A stretch of DNA of 64,000 nucleotides from Larkinella terrae (GCF_009668025.1 NZ_WJXZ01000009.1:372001-436000); one strand, 5' to 3'. Shown: positions 1 to 8,688, numbered from the stretch's first letter. Numbers and translations: made by a program. Notes: generated from the sequence alone by a model not told the origin.

Positions 1-188
1 CCGCCGTGGAGCAGATACAAAACCGGGTAAGACCGCTGGGAGTTTTCGTAACCGGGAGGCAGGTAAAGTGCAAACTTTTTGTCTTTTTTCAGGATGGCGC
101 TTTTGACCGTCAGGTCGTCGAACACTTTACTTTCCTGCGCAAACGCAGACAGGGAAAACAGCAGGCAAATGAGCCACAGAAATCGCAT
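1..188 (-). CDS. Secreted esterase (esterase D / CE1-like), N-terminus only
   Basis: Only the first 62 codons lie in the window; the gene runs off the left edge. The ATG is at 188-186. Residues 1-17 form a signal peptide ending SAFA before Gln18. The mature part has a strand ending in YLPPGY, then [10 protein letters not shown]. These are the first strands and the oxyanion HGG turn of the esterase D / feruloyl esterase fold, and they resemble the four esterases at 46.7-52.5 kb. The catalytic Ser and His are outside the window, so substrate and activity cannot be judged. It is divergent from the hydrolase starting at 335. Confidence 0.75.
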   Translation of the reverse strand, partial: MRFLWLICLLFSLSAFAQESKVFDDLTVKSAILKKDKKFALYLPPGYENSQRSYPVLYLLHG

Positions 189-334
189 GAACAATCGTTG
201 GATTTTGAGTTGAAACGAATAAAAAACCGCACGAATGAACGGCAAGTTAGCGGTTTATCCCGTCAGAAGTGGGTTTTTCTGCTTTTCTTTCCTATCTTAC
301 TTTTTGTTCACTGCTTTCGTAACCGAATACAACC

Positions 335-2206
335 ATGAAACTCATTTACCGGATTCTGCTGGCTCTGCTGCCAGTTTTTGTGCACGCCCAAACGCCCGAT
401 TCAACCTGGTTTCGAACGAATTATTCCAAACAGGAAATTTACATTCCGATGCGGGACGGCACGAAGCTTTTCACGTCCATTTACGCTCCGAAAGACAATG
501 CAGAAAAACACCCGGTTCTGATGTCCCGAACGCCGTATTCCTGCGCGCCCTACGGCGAAACCGCCTATCGCAATTTCTGGAGCAATCACTACCGGGAATA
601 CTTGAAAGAAGGCTACATCATGGTGGTGCAGGACGTTCGCGGCCGCTGGATGAGCGAAGGAACCTTCGAGGATGTCCGGCCTTACAATCCGGCAAAAAAG
701 GCCAAAACGGACGTCGACGAAGCCACCGACACTTACGATACCATCGACTGGCTGGTGAAAAACCTGCCGAACAACAACGGCAAGGTGGGCGTTTTCGGCA
801 TATCGTATCCCGGTTTTTATTCGACGATGGCGGCTTTGAGCAACCATCCGGCGCTGAAGGCCGTCAGTCCGCAGGCCCCGGTGACGGAATGGTTTCTCGG
901 CGACGATTTTCACCACAACGGGGCGCTGATGCTGATGGATGCGTTCAATTTCTACATCCGGCGCGGTTTTGGTATGCCCCGGCCTAAACCAACAACCGTG
1001 GGTCCGAAACCGATGGAGGTAGTCACGAAAGACAGTTACGAATTTTTCCTTCGCAACGGCACGCTGCCGAAGTTGACCACCTTTGCCGGAGATAGCGTGC
1101 GGTTCTGGAAAGAGTTGATGCAGCACCCAAACTACGACAGCTTCTGGCAATCGCGCAACGTCCGCAATTTTGTCAACAACATTTCGCCCGGAACCGCAAC
1201 CCTGGTGGTGGGCGGTCTATTCGACGCGGAGGATTGCTACGGCGCCTGGACGACGTACAAAGCCATCGAAAGCAAGGCGAAAAATACCAACAAAATCATC
1301 ATGGGACCGTGGTTTCACGGGCAGTGGGCCGGTCGTGGCAGCGACGGTTCGTCGCTCGGTAACGTGCAGTTTGGCAGCCCAACCAGTGCATGGTACGCGA
1401 CGAATGTCGAAATTCCGTTTTTCAATTTTTACCTGAAAGGCAAAGGCAGCGCCGATCCGATCAAGGAGGCAACGGTTTTTTATACCGGCGAAAATCAGTG
1501 GCACCAACTGGAAAAATGGCCCCCGGCCAACACCTCCGAAACCGCCCTGTATCTGCAACCCAAGGGCACTCTGAGCTATACAAAACCGGCTTCGGCCGGC
1601 GATTCGTTCACGGCCTACGTCAGCGATCCGGCCAAACCGGTGCCGTACGCCGAAGGGATTAAAACGCTCCGCACCCGCGAGTATATGACGGACGATCAGC
1701 GGTTTGCGGCCAATCGACCGGATGTGCTGGTGTTCGAAACCGACGTACTGACCGAAGATCTGACCCTCGCGGGGCCGCTGACCGCCGATTTGCAGGTGAG
1801 CATCAGCGGAACCGACGCCGATTTTGTGGTGAAACTGATCGATGTTTTCCCGGATGAGTTTGAATACGGCAAGGCCGACAAATACATCATGAGCGGTTAT
1901 CAGATGCTGGTGCGCGGAGAGGTAATGCGCGGACGGTTTCGGAACAGTTTCGAAAAACCGGTCGCGTTTGTTCCCGATCAGGTCACGACCGTGAAATACG
2001 CACTGCCCGACATTGCACACACGTTCAAAAAAGGCCACCGGCTGATGGTACAGATCCAAAGCAGCTGGTTTCCGCTGGTCGACCGGAATCCGCAGAAATT
2101 CGTGGATATTTACCACGCCAAAGAAGCTGATTTTCAAAAGGCAACAATCAAAATTCACCACAGCGGAAAAGCCGCCAGCCGTATTTTACTGCCGGTTTTG
2201 AAGTGA
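335..2206 (+). CDS. CocE/NonD family (peptidase S15-like) secreted hydrolase
   Basis: This is an exported alpha/beta hydrolase of 623 residues, similar in length to alpha-amino-acid ester hydrolases and glutaryl-7-ACA acylase. Residues 1-18 are a signal peptide ending VHA. The nucleophile elbow GISYPG puts the catalytic Ser near residue 157. Downstream, GGLFDAED supplies the likely Asp and GPWFHGQW the likely His. The C-terminal third is the beta-rich jelly-roll domain of X-Pro dipeptidyl peptidases. The family hydrolyses amide or ester bonds of N-acylated amino acids, and the actual substrate is unknown. The gene stands alone: an imperfect inverted repeat follows it and a peptidase gene lies 116 bp downstream. 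Confidence 0.88.
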   Translation: MKLIYRILLALLPVFVHAQTPDSTWFRTNYSKQEIYIPMRDGTKLFTSIYAPKDNAEKHPVLMSRTPYSCAPYGETAYRNFWSNHYREYLKEGYIMVVQDVRGRWMSEGTFEDVRPYNPAKKAKTDVDEATDTYDTIDWLVKNLPNNNGKVGVFGISYPGFYSTMAALSNHPALKAVSPQAPVTEWFLGDDFHHNGALMLMDAFNFYIRRGFGMPRPKPTTVGPKPMEVVTKDSYEFFLRNGTLPKLTTFAGDSVRFWKELMQHPNYDSFWQSRNVRNFVNNISPGTATLVVGGLFDAEDCYGAWTTYKAIESKAKNTNKIIMGPWFHGQWAGRGSDGSSLGNVQFGSPTSAWYATNVEIPFFNFYLKGKGSADPIKEATVFYTGENQWHQLEKWPPANTSETALYLQPKGTLSYTKPASAGDSFTAYVSDPAKPVPYAEGIKTLRTREYMTDDQRFAANRPDVLVFETDVLTEDLTLAGPLTADLQVSISGTDADFVVKLIDVFPDEFEYGKADKYIMSGYQMLVRGEVMRGRFRNSFEKPVAFVPDQVTTVKYALPDIAHTFKKGHRLMVQIQSSWFPLVDRNPQKFVDIYHAKEADFQKATIKIHHSGKAASRILLPVLK

Positions 2207-2208
2207 AA

Positions 2209-2292
2209 AACGTTTACGGTTTATGGTTCGTGGTTAAAGGTTGAGACAAATTTCTGTCCGTGAGTCACTCATAACCTGAAACCATAAACGTT
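2209..2292. repeat. Imperfect inverted repeat after the S15 hydrolase
   Basis: AACGTTTACGGTTT at 2209-2222 is the reverse complement of 2279-2292 with one mismatch in 14, separated by a 56-nt loop. It starts three bases after the stop codon at 2206, so it may act in 3-prime end formation. The word GTTTATGGTT recurs near 28675-28695. No T-run follows. Confidence 0.5.
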
Positions 2293-2322
2293 AAACTATT
2301 AAACTTTCTCAAATTGATTGAA

Positions 2323-3102
2323 ATGGCGTACGCATTAGTTTTGCTGGCCGTGTTACTGCTCGGCGGGTTGATCTGGAATTACCGGCGACGGAGCGTTGCG
2401 GTTAGCCCGCCCGCATCGGCCAGCTATAGTGATTTATTGGAGGAACACGTCGCGTATTACCGCGCGCTGAGCAATGAAGAGAAGGCGGTTTTTGAACAGC
2501 GCGTCGATCAATTCCTGTCTCACACCCGCATCGAGGGTGTTGGCACGACCGTCGATGAGCTGGACCGGGTGCTGGTAGCCAGCAGCGCCGTTATTACAAT
2601 TTTCGGGTTTAAAGATTGGTCGTTTTACCGCCTGACGACGGTTTTGCTGTACGACGACCGTTTCAATACCGACTTTGAAACGTCTGGCAAAAACCGTAAC
2701 ATCCTCGGCATGGTGGGCGAAGGCGGGGCGCTGCAAAGCACGATGGCGCTCTCCAAACCGGCACTGCACGAAGGTTTTGCGAACGAAACCAGCAAGGAAA
2801 ACACTGGTATTCACGAGTTTGTCCACCTGCTCGACAAAGCCGACGGTTCCACCGACGGCGCGCCCGAATACCTCTTGGACCGCAATCACCTTAAACCCTG
2901 GCTTCAACTGATTCACGCCAGCATCGCCGATATCCAGAAAAACCGCTCTGACATCAATCCCTACGCCACAACCAACGAAGCCGAGTTCTTCGCCGTCGTT
3001 TCCGAATACTTCTTTAAACGCCCGGATTTACTGAAGGAGAAACATCCCGAGCTGTTTGCTACGTTGGAGGAGATTTTTCAGCAGCGGCCGGGGGAAGGTT
3101 AA
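2323..3102 (+). CDS. MtfA-like zinc metallopeptidase (M90 family), membrane-anchored
   Basis: I start at the ATG at 2323; a TTG nine bases upstream is in frame. The protein has 259 residues. A transmembrane helix at about 2-20 is followed by RRR, suggesting anchoring with the catalytic part in the cytoplasm. The zinc motif HEFVH (about residues 164-168) followed by LLDKADG is diagnostic of the MtfA/M90 family, and EAEFFA further on supplies the likely third ligand. E. coli MtfA is a cytoplasmic peptidase linked to the Mlc repressor and glucose uptake; that role need not apply here, since no Mlc or PTS gene is nearby. The membrane segment is an addition relative to E. coli MtfA. Confidence 0.85.
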   Translation: MAYALVLLAVLLLGGLIWNYRRRSVAVSPPASASYSDLLEEHVAYYRALSNEEKAVFEQRVDQFLSHTRIEGVGTTVDELDRVLVASSAVITIFGFKDWSFYRLTTVLLYDDRFNTDFETSGKNRNILGMVGEGGALQSTMALSKPALHEGFANETSKENTGIHEFVHLLDKADGSTDGAPEYLLDRNHLKPWLQLIHASIADIQKNRSDINPYATTNEAEFFAVVSEYFFKRPDLLKEKHPELFATLEEIFQQRPGEG

Positions 3103-3110
3103 GAAACAGC

Positions 3111-3200
3111 TATTTCACGAAGCGGAGGAAAGCAGAGCTCAGCGGAGGTTATTTTTCTCTGCTGAACTTCGCTTTCCTCCGCTCAGCTTCGCGAAACAAC
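3111..3200. repeat. Long imperfect hairpin, GCGGAGGAAAGC family
   Basis: The left arm (about 3113-3147) and right arm (about 3157-3196) pair with few gaps around a short TTATTTTT loop. The core words are TTTCGCGAAGC and GCGGAGGAAAGC. It lies between the convergent ends of the MtfA-like gene and the HxlR gene and may terminate both. A related but distinct hairpin occurs at 31508-31589. Confidence 0.7.
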
Positions 3201-3206
3201 TAAAAA

Positions 3207-3545
3207 TCACTTGCCAATAATCTCCTTTCGGTGTGTTAGTCCCCAGAAGTGAAGTTCCTCCATTACCTTCTCCAGCGATTTGCCATGCGCCGTGATGGCG
3301 TATTCGACAGTCGGCGGATAAGTGTCATATACTTCCCGGGTGATCAGTTTGTTCTGCTCCAGGTTCTTCAATTCTTTCGAGAGCGTTTTGTCGGAAATCC
3401 CGCTGACTTCCTTCGAAATCTGCTTGAAGCGTTTGGGGCCGGACGATAACGCAAAAAGAATCAACAACTTCCAGCTTCCTTCCAGCGCTTCCAACGCATC
3501 TTTGATCGAAAGCATATTCTTAGGACACCCCTCTCCGGTCAGCAT
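3207..3545 (-). CDS. HxlR family winged-helix transcriptional regulator
   Basis: I start at the ATG at 3545 (MLTGEGCPKNML), giving 112 residues, the normal HxlR size; the open frame runs 26 codons further upstream. The signature parts are the N-terminal Cys in GCP, the helix ALEGSWKLLILFALSSGPKR, the recognition part SGISDKTLSKELKNLE and the wing YPPTVEYAITAHGKSL. Members often sense electrophiles or redox state through that Cys and repress a divergent neighbour. The divergent gene here is the DoxX protein at 3675, and a repeated CTTTCCAAC site sits on its promoter, so this regulator most likely controls it. Confidence 0.88.
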   Translation of the reverse strand: MLTGEGCPKNMLSIKDALEALEGSWKLLILFALSSGPKRFKQISKEVSGISDKTLSKELKNLEQNKLITREVYDTYPPTVEYAITAHGKSLEKVMEELHFWGLTHRKEIIGK

Positions 3546-3595
3546 ATTTTTCTGGTTCGTTTTAGTGATTCTAATGATACTAGCTCGTTGGCATC

Positions 3596-3624
3596 TGCTT
3601 TCCAACCGGAAAGTGCTTTCCAAC
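3596..3624. promoter_or_regulatory. Candidate HxlR operator (18-bp-spaced direct repeat)
   Basis: TGCTTTCCAAC occurs at 3596-3606 and again at 3614-3624, exactly 18 bp apart. The first copy also forms the small palindrome CTTTCC-AACC-GGAAAG (3598-3613). The site lies in the divergent hxlR/doxX gap and overlaps the place expected for the -33 element of the doxX promoter, which suits a repressor site. Confidence 0.5.
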
Positions 3625-3648
3625 GGACAGCGAATATAAATACTTTTG
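3617..3648 (+). promoter_or_regulatory. Bacteroidota-type promoter of the DoxX gene
   Basis: TACTTTTG at 3641-3648 matches the -7 consensus TAnnTTTG perfectly. TTTC at 3617-3620, 20 bp upstream, is one base off the -33 TTTG. Transcription would start near 3655, about 20 nt before the ATG at 3675. Confidence 0.55.
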
Positions 3649-3674
3649 GTCCGTTCTTAAAACCGGATCAACTC

Positions 3675-4085
3675 ATGACTCATTATCCAAAACCGCCAAT
3701 AGCCCTTCACATTGCTTTATGGGTTGCCCAGATTCTCATTGCCGCCAGTTTCAGCTGGGCGGCCTACCTGAAACTTTTTCAGCCAATTGCCGAGCTTTCC
3801 AGGATGTGGCCTTGGACGGCGCAAATTCCCCCTGAACTCGTGAAACTCACCGGCGTATTCGATTTTCTGGGGGCAGTTGGCATTCTTCTGCCTTCCCTGC
3901 TCCGGATCAGGCCCGGCCTGACGCCCATTACCGCCATTGCCATCGTAGTCCAGATGATCTGCGCGGGCATTTTCCATATTTCCCGGGGAGAAGCCGCCGG
4001 GATTGCACCTAATATTGTGTTTGCCCTGCTTGCGGCTTTTGTTGCCTGGGGAAGATCCAGGAAAGCACCGATTCCGGCACGATAA
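3675..4085 (+). CDS. DoxX family membrane protein
   Basis: The start is the ATG at 3675 (MTHYPKPP), placed just downstream of a good promoter; the longer open frame would run into that promoter. The protein has 136 residues with four predicted transmembrane helices. The first contains SWAAYLKLFQPIAELS, the conserved DoxX helix-1 pattern, and a later one reads DFLGAVGILLPSLLRIRPGL. DoxX-like proteins are small quinone- or thiol-associated membrane proteins of poorly defined function, often paired with HxlR or MarR regulators responding to oxidative or electrophile stress. The divergent HxlR gene fits this. Confidence 0.85.
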   Translation: MTHYPKPPIALHIALWVAQILIAASFSWAAYLKLFQPIAELSRMWPWTAQIPPELVKLTGVFDFLGAVGILLPSLLRIRPGLTPITAIAIVVQMICAGIFHISRGEAAGIAPNIVFALLAAFVAWGRSRKAPIPAR

Positions 4086-4159
4086 GCGGTTTTAGTATCC
4101 CGCGGAGAAAAGCTTTTTATGTTGCAGGGTGTTAAGGCTGTCTTCATTCTATTATGGTT

Positions 4160-4224
4160 GCCCCCAACCCCCTAAAGGGGGCTTCTGCTCCGGAGTTTCA
4201 AGCCTCCTTTAGGGGATTGGGGGC
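4160..4224. repeat. CCCCCTAAAGGGGG-family hairpin, copy 1
   Basis: GCCCCCAACCCCCTAAAGGG and on (4160-4184) pairs with 4200-4224 with few mismatches around a 15-nt loop. It lies in the convergent gap between the DoxX and M14 peptidase genes. Three further sites of the same family lie at 45474-45539, 48721-48954 and 50142-50205. Confidence 0.8.
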
Positions 4225-4281
4225 TTGGTTGAGAACCGATCCAAGTCAAGGAAACGCTTCAATTTTGATAACCTATTTTAA

Positions 4282-4329
4282 CGAAAACGGGCCGGAAATG
4301 TACCGCTTCCGCGTTCATTCCCGGCCCGT
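4282..4329 (-). terminator. Rho-independent terminator of the M14 peptidase gene
   Basis: ACGGGCCGGAAATG (4287-4300) pairs with CATTCCCGGCCCGT (4316-4329) with one mismatch. On the minus strand the stem is followed by TTTTCGTT, and it lies 24 bp past the stop codon of the gene ending at 4353. Confidence 0.65.
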
Positions 4330-4352
4330 GGGATTTATAGACCAAGTCGCTT

Positions 4353-7151
4353 TTATGGCAATGAAGTAGAATACAACTGATTGAATAACAGCTTAAACGT
4401 TCCCTGCGCCTGGGCGCGGAAGGTGATTTCCGGTCCGAAGGCGTAGAGTTTGCCGGAACCGACCGGGGCCATAAAAGCCGCCACGCCGTCCTGCAAATAG
4501 GCCTGCCCCCAGGCCCAGCCGCTGCGCAGCGGTTTGGCGGTCGAGAACCACGCCAGCGGTTTGACAATGCCTTTGGCCACCGCATCCGGCGCGATTTTAA
4601 AAACCGGGCTGGCATCAAAATAAACGTCCGTCTGGCATGATAATCCCCAGGTGGCTTGCTGGGTGGAGTCCAGATCAATGCGCAGAATACTGCCCGGAAT
4701 GTAGTATTTTTCGTTCGATAGAGGTCGCTCAATGCCCGCGCTGTTCATGTCCACCAGCGCATTTTTTACCGGCAATCCCAGGTGGTAAGCCAGGTTTGTG
4801 CTGCTGCCAATGGTGACGACGTTACCGCCCGCTTCCAGGAATTTCTTCAACTGCGGAATCGACTTGTCGGCCGTAATTTTGCCAAGCCACGGACGGTATT
4901 CGGCGGGCAATTCTTCAGCTTTGGGCTCCCGATTCGAAAAACCGCCTTCGCCCCCACCGGAACCGGAAGCGCCCACCGCCGGAATGGCCCGGGAAACAAA
5001 CACGATCACATCGAATTTCTTCCGCAAATCACCGGCGTCGATGTCCTGCGAATAGATGACCTGCATCGGGAAACGGTATTGCTCCATCAGCCAGCGAACC
5101 CAGCCCGACGGCATCGACCCGCCGTAGGCATCCCACAGCGCAATCCGCGCGGGCGACACCTTCACCAGCGCCCCCATCGGCTTTTTGCCAACGCCCGTAA
5201 TTTCCAGTCCCAACTCCTTTGCCGATTTATCCAGCAACGTTTTGGCCTTGGCCGAACCCGGAACGTAAAACGCTCCGGCTGCCAGTTTCCCGGCTGTACC
5301 CGTCGGTAACCGGTATACGTCGACGCCCGACTTCAGGAGATCGTTGACGGCAATAAATGCGTTATTGGTCTGCGCACTCAACGTGTAGCCCGCGACAGTG
5401 CCGGTTTCCATCTTGCCTTTTGGCATTTGCAACTCGCCGTAGGGCAATTTCCGGAAGGGACCGTCAAAACCGTCCAGAATCCGGTCCACTTTGACGCCCA
5501 TCTGGTAAGCCAGGGTCCAGCCAGCGGCATCGTACGGACGCACCGGCGGACCGCCCGGATACTGAAAATCGTTCGGGTGATCCTGCGGCTCGAACATGTC
5601 CAGCACGTGCGGCCGGAACGCCTGATCGGTTTTGACGACGTATGAACCCGCCGGGTATTTCTTGCCCGCTACGGTAAACTCCGCCGTGGCTTCCTGCACC
5701 TGAATACCGGTTTTGATCAACGCATTGAGGAACTTGACCGCCGTCGGGAAATCCGGCTGATCGGTCGTAATGATGTATCCGCGCGGGTCGCGCAGGGCAG
5801 GATCTTTCAAAACCGCATCGTAATATTTCACGGGAATGCCGCCCCCGCGCGGCAACAAACCGTACTGGTCGGGCGTCGTTGCCGTTCCGCTCGTCGGTGG
5901 CGTTTTCCTTAAATCGGCCTGATAATTCTGGTTGATGGCGTCAATCCGCTTCGGCGAAAGCGTCCAGTAATCCGAGCTGCCGTGCTCGATGGCGTTTTTG
6001 CCCATTCGGTAAATATTGTACAGCAACTGATCGCTGTGCCGGGCCGCGTAGTCGAGCGTAGCATAATTCAACGAAACGGAATAATCGATTGACTGCCTGA
6101 AATACCACTTCCGGGGCGTCACCGGAAAGGGCGTATTTCCGTTGGGAATCAGGCGGTTTGGCACCAGTGGCACGTCTTCCGGCGTCGGATTGCCGATAAT
6201 TTCCGTCAGCAAACCGATCATGTTGTGAAAGTGCGTAGTCGTCCGTAAACCGCCGTTGTACCAGGTCGAGAAAACCGAACCGCCCAGGCGCGTAAAACCG
6301 GGTTTGTTTTCCGCGTTCAGCCGGTTGATCATGGCCGCACCGAGCGCATCGATCCCGGTGATCATCAGCGGCTCGAACACGTAGTTGAACGGATCGCGAT
6401 ACGGCGGCCCCGCCAGCACCGAACCGGCCGGTCCGCGCTGGTGGTGGTTGTACATAACCTGCGGCAGCCATTCGATAAACAACTGACGGCCAATGTTTTG
6501 CGACTCTTTCATGTTCATGATAAAAAAGTCGCGGTTGTTGTCGTGACCGGCGTATTTCTGGTAAAGGCGCGGCACATTTTCAAGCAGGCGCTTCTCCGGT
6601 TTCGGTTCGCGCATGTACCAGCTACTGACCAGTTCCTGCCCGTCGGGGTTCGCGTGTGTGAGTAGAATGACAACGTTATCCAGAATCCGGAGCGTTTCGG
6701 GGTCTTTGCGACTCACCAGTTGCCAGGCGGTTTCGATGAGTTGCATTGTGCCAACGGTTTCGGTTGCGTGCAAACCGCCATCGATCCAGACCACCGCCTT
6801 GCCTTCAGCGGCCATTGCCTTCGCCTGCTCCTCGGTCAGGCCTTCGGCGCGGGCCATTTTGGTGGAAATTTCCTTGTACCGGTCGAGTTTTTTCAGGTTT
6901 TCGGGCGACGACACGATGATCATGTACTGGTGCCGCCCTTCCTCAGTCATCCCGATATCGACCAGTTTGGTCCGGTCCGAAGCGGCCAGTTTCTTAAAAT
7001 ACGCTTCGGTTTGGGTGTAGGTAGCAAGCTGGTAATCGTCGCCGATGTTAAACCCGAAATGGTCCTTCGGCGAAGGAATATTTTGGGCCTGAACCTGGGT
7101 CAGGCTCAGAGTCAGTAAACAAAATAAAGCGGGTAAAAAATACCTTTTCAT
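4353..7151 (-). CDS. Secreted M14 family zinc carboxypeptidase
   Basis: This 932-residue protein starts with a signal peptide (cleavage after VQAQ, about residue 23). The M14 domain occupies about 45-400. IDGGLHATE carries the His-Glu zinc pair, THANPDGQ follows, YNHHQRGP offers the third His, and TEIIGNP lies where the catalytic Glu is expected. The remaining 500 residues include a beta-rich part and a segment (VVTIGSSTNLAYHLG) reminiscent of a class I glutamine amidotransferase-like fold, typical of long Bacteroidota M14 members. It probably trims peptides in the periplasm or outside the cell. It is monocistronic, with its own terminator at 4282-4329. Confidence 0.85.
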   Translation of the reverse strand: MKRYFLPALFCLLTLSLTQVQAQNIPSPKDHFGFNIGDDYQLATYTQTEAYFKKLAASDRTKLVDIGMTEEGRHQYMIIVSSPENLKKLDRYKEISTKMARAEGLTEEQAKAMAAEGKAVVWIDGGLHATETVGTMQLIETAWQLVSRKDPETLRILDNVVILLTHANPDGQELVSSWYMREPKPEKRLLENVPRLYQKYAGHDNNRDFFIMNMKESQNIGRQLFIEWLPQVMYNHHQRGPAGSVLAGPPYRDPFNYVFEPLMITGIDALGAAMINRLNAENKPGFTRLGGSVFSTWYNGGLRTTTHFHNMIGLLTEIIGNPTPEDVPLVPNRLIPNGNTPFPVTPRKWYFRQSIDYSVSLNYATLDYAARHSDQLLYNIYRMGKNAIEHGSSDYWTLSPKRIDAINQNYQADLRKTPPTSGTATTPDQYGLLPRGGGIPVKYYDAVLKDPALRDPRGYIITTDQPDFPTAVKFLNALIKTGIQVQEATAEFTVAGKKYPAGSYVVKTDQAFRPHVLDMFEPQDHPNDFQYPGGPPVRPYDAAGWTLAYQMGVKVDRILDGFDGPFRKLPYGELQMPKGKMETGTVAGYTLSAQTNNAFIAVNDLLKSGVDVYRLPTGTAGKLAAGAFYVPGSAKAKTLLDKSAKELGLEITGVGKKPMGALVKVSPARIALWDAYGGSMPSGWVRWLMEQYRFPMQVIYSQDIDAGDLRKKFDVIVFVSRAIPAVGASGSGGGEGGFSNREPKAEELPAEYRPWLGKITADKSIPQLKKFLEAGGNVVTIGSSTNLAYHLGLPVKNALVDMNSAGIERPLSNEKYYIPGSILRIDLDSTQQATWGLSCQTDVYFDASPVFKIAPDAVAKGIVKPLAWFSTAKPLRSGWAWGQAYLQDGVAAFMAPVGSGKLYAFGPEITFRAQAQGTFKLLFNQLYSTSLP

Positions 7152-7312
7152 GGGACGGAGGTTCGTTCGTTGATAAGACGAATTAACTTATTTTTTTCTC
7201 ACAACCGTAACCCAGTCACAAAATATAATTTTACCATTTATAATGATAACCATATATTTTATTGAAAATTACAGAAATGGAACGAATACTATAAAAGATG
7301 CTGCGGAATCGC

Positions 7313-8128
7313 TTATTCAATTTTTTTCAACTCTTCCTGCCGGTCTTTCTCCAACCCGACTTTATCGAAATCCGCATGGGTGTTCAGTTCGACGGTATAA
7401 CCCTGAATTTTATCGATCTCAACCGTCAGTTCAGTCGCGGTAAAATCGAAAATATGCCCGCCGGATTTGTGATCGTTCGCGAGGTAATGAAAGTGAAAAC
7501 CGGGTACGTTGACCTTGGCGATGTAGCCTGGTAGCAAAAAACCGGCGACTACCCCATCGGTATTGCTTAAGTTGAACAGATGCTGCTGTTTCGCCAGGTG
7601 ATCTTTCAGGCTGGGGTACGGTTTTCTGGCTGCGCCAGGTGCGCGGGACGTCAGTTTTTCAAAATGGCCCTTCATCCGAATGGCGTACATTTCGTTGGCG
7701 GGCAAAACCGCCAGCAGTTTTTTCTCCAGTTCATCCAGCGTGATGTTTTTGATAATGAACGTTGAATCGGCCTTGAAAAACTTGACAAACGCAATCGACG
7801 TACTGTCCGTATCCGGCACCTCCTGAATGCTGCCATCGTACCTAATTTTGTACACGTTACCCTGATCGACAATCAGTTCGCCATCCACCCGGTTGAATGT
7901 TCCGATGCCGAAATCGCCTTTGGTTTTTAACTGGCCGAGCGTGAGGTTGCCGTCAAAAACGCCCGCCAACAGCGCGTCAATGATCGAATACTGGTACATA
8001 AAATCCGAAACCGGTGGCTTGGCGGTTTCGGCGGATTGTTTTTGGGAGCAGCCTTGGAGGAGGTATGTGGTGATCGTCAGCAAGAAACCAAGCGGTTTAC
8101 TGATTCTTAAAGGTAAATAAGTTATCAT
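7313..8128 (-). CDS. budA: Acetolactate decarboxylase, predicted lipoprotein
   Basis: The family decarboxylates (S)-2-acetolactate to (R)-acetoin. The diagnostic parts are MYQYSIIDALLAGVFDGN, GDFGIGTFNRVDGELIVD and the metal site, where His212 and His214 (in GFHFHYLAND) and His225 (SGGH) are the expected zinc ligands and Glu84 is a conserved acid. The length of 271 residues fits an ALDC of about 240 plus a leader. Unusually, residues 14-27 form a lipoprotein signal ending LLQGC, so the enzyme should sit on a membrane facing the periplasm or beyond. No acetolactate synthase is nearby. It is a single gene, bounded by a long hairpin on its 5-prime side. Confidence 0.88.
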   Translation of the reverse strand: MITYLPLRISKPLGFLLTITTYLLQGCSQKQSAETAKPPVSDFMYQYSIIDALLAGVFDGNLTLGQLKTKGDFGIGTFNRVDGELIVDQGNVYKIRYDGSIQEVPDTDSTSIAFVKFFKADSTFIIKNITLDELEKKLLAVLPANEMYAIRMKGHFEKLTSRAPGAARKPYPSLKDHLAKQQHLFNLSNTDGVVAGFLLPGYIAKVNVPGFHFHYLANDHKSGGHIFDFTATELTVEIDKIQGYTVELNTHADFDKVGLEKDRQEELKKIE

Positions 8129-8155
8129 TTACAAGAGGAGTTTAGGACTAGCACA

Positions 8156-8242
8156 CCCCGTCAGCGGTCGCAGACCCTGACGGCGGTTTAAATTTATTCA
8201 GCTTAAATTCACCGCCGTCAGGGTCTGCGACCGCTGACGGGG
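8156..8242. repeat. Perfect 32-bp inverted repeat (CCGTCAGCGGTCGCAG family)
   Basis: The 32 nt at 8156-8187, which contain CCCCGTCAGCGGTCGCAG, are exactly complementary to 8211-8242. The 23-nt loop is AT-rich and itself partly symmetric. It lies upstream of budA and downstream of the Dabb gene, both on the minus strand, so it could end the Dabb transcript. No uridine tract follows, so it differs from a simple intrinsic terminator. Confidence 0.85.
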
Positions 8243-8292
8243 TTTCCGAACTCATCGACGGCCCGGCGCTGCCGGGGTTGCGGATTGGGGTG

Positions 8293-8688
8293 TTACCGCT
8301 TGGGGCCGACGGAATCGTAGACAATCACTTTTTCCCAGAGAGACGAATATTCTTCGACAAATTTAAGGTGAATCGGATGTGTCTGGTAAAGCTCCTCATC
8401 CATCAGGTTATTGAAAAAACAGAGCCACGAAAACGTGTACGAACGCTCAATGACCGAACGTGTGGTTGGCGCGGGCGTTCCGATGTGCACCAGCTTGATT
8501 GTCGGCACTTTAGCCAGTTTGTTTAGCCCTTCGAGCAATTTGGCTTTATCGGCCTCGCTGCCCGGGTTTTTCAGGTAAAAATAAACGTGATGGACAAATA
8601 GTTCTTTCGGAGCGTTGCCCGATAAACCGAGTCCAAGCCCGGCCCCGACACCCTTTTTTACAAACTCCCGACGTGATTGTTCTTTCAT
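8293..8688 (-). CDS. Tat-exported Dabb (stress-responsive A/B barrel) domain protein
   Basis: This 131-residue protein begins with the twin-arginine motif SRREFVKKG and a glycine-rich hydrophobic stretch, so it should be folded before export. The mature part (from about residue 28) is a single Dabb ferredoxin-like barrel: an initial HHVYFYLK strand, the middle IKLVHIGTPA, and the helix with YQTHPIHLKFVEEY near the end. The family includes small dimeric proteins of mostly unknown function. Nothing in the neighbourhood gives a role. A 194-bp gap separates it from the divergent helicase gene. Confidence 0.8.
   Translation of the reverse strand: MKEQSRREFVKKGVGAGLGLGLSGNAPKELFVHHVYFYLKNPGSEADKAKLLEGLNKLAKVPTIKLVHIGTPAPTTRSVIERSYTFSWLCFFNNLMDEELYQTHPIHLKFVEEYSSLWEKVIVYDSVGPKR

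Noticed and set aside
401-2161. Long open frames opposite the S15 hydrolase (minus strand 401-1150 and 1217-2161)
   Set aside because: They lie fully opposite a gene with clear motifs and have no recognisable domain; they are shadows caused by codon usage.
4154-4369. 71-codon open frame between DoxX and M14 genes
   Set aside because: It consists mainly of the CCCCCTAAAGGGGG hairpin and the terminator stem, so it is not protein-coding.
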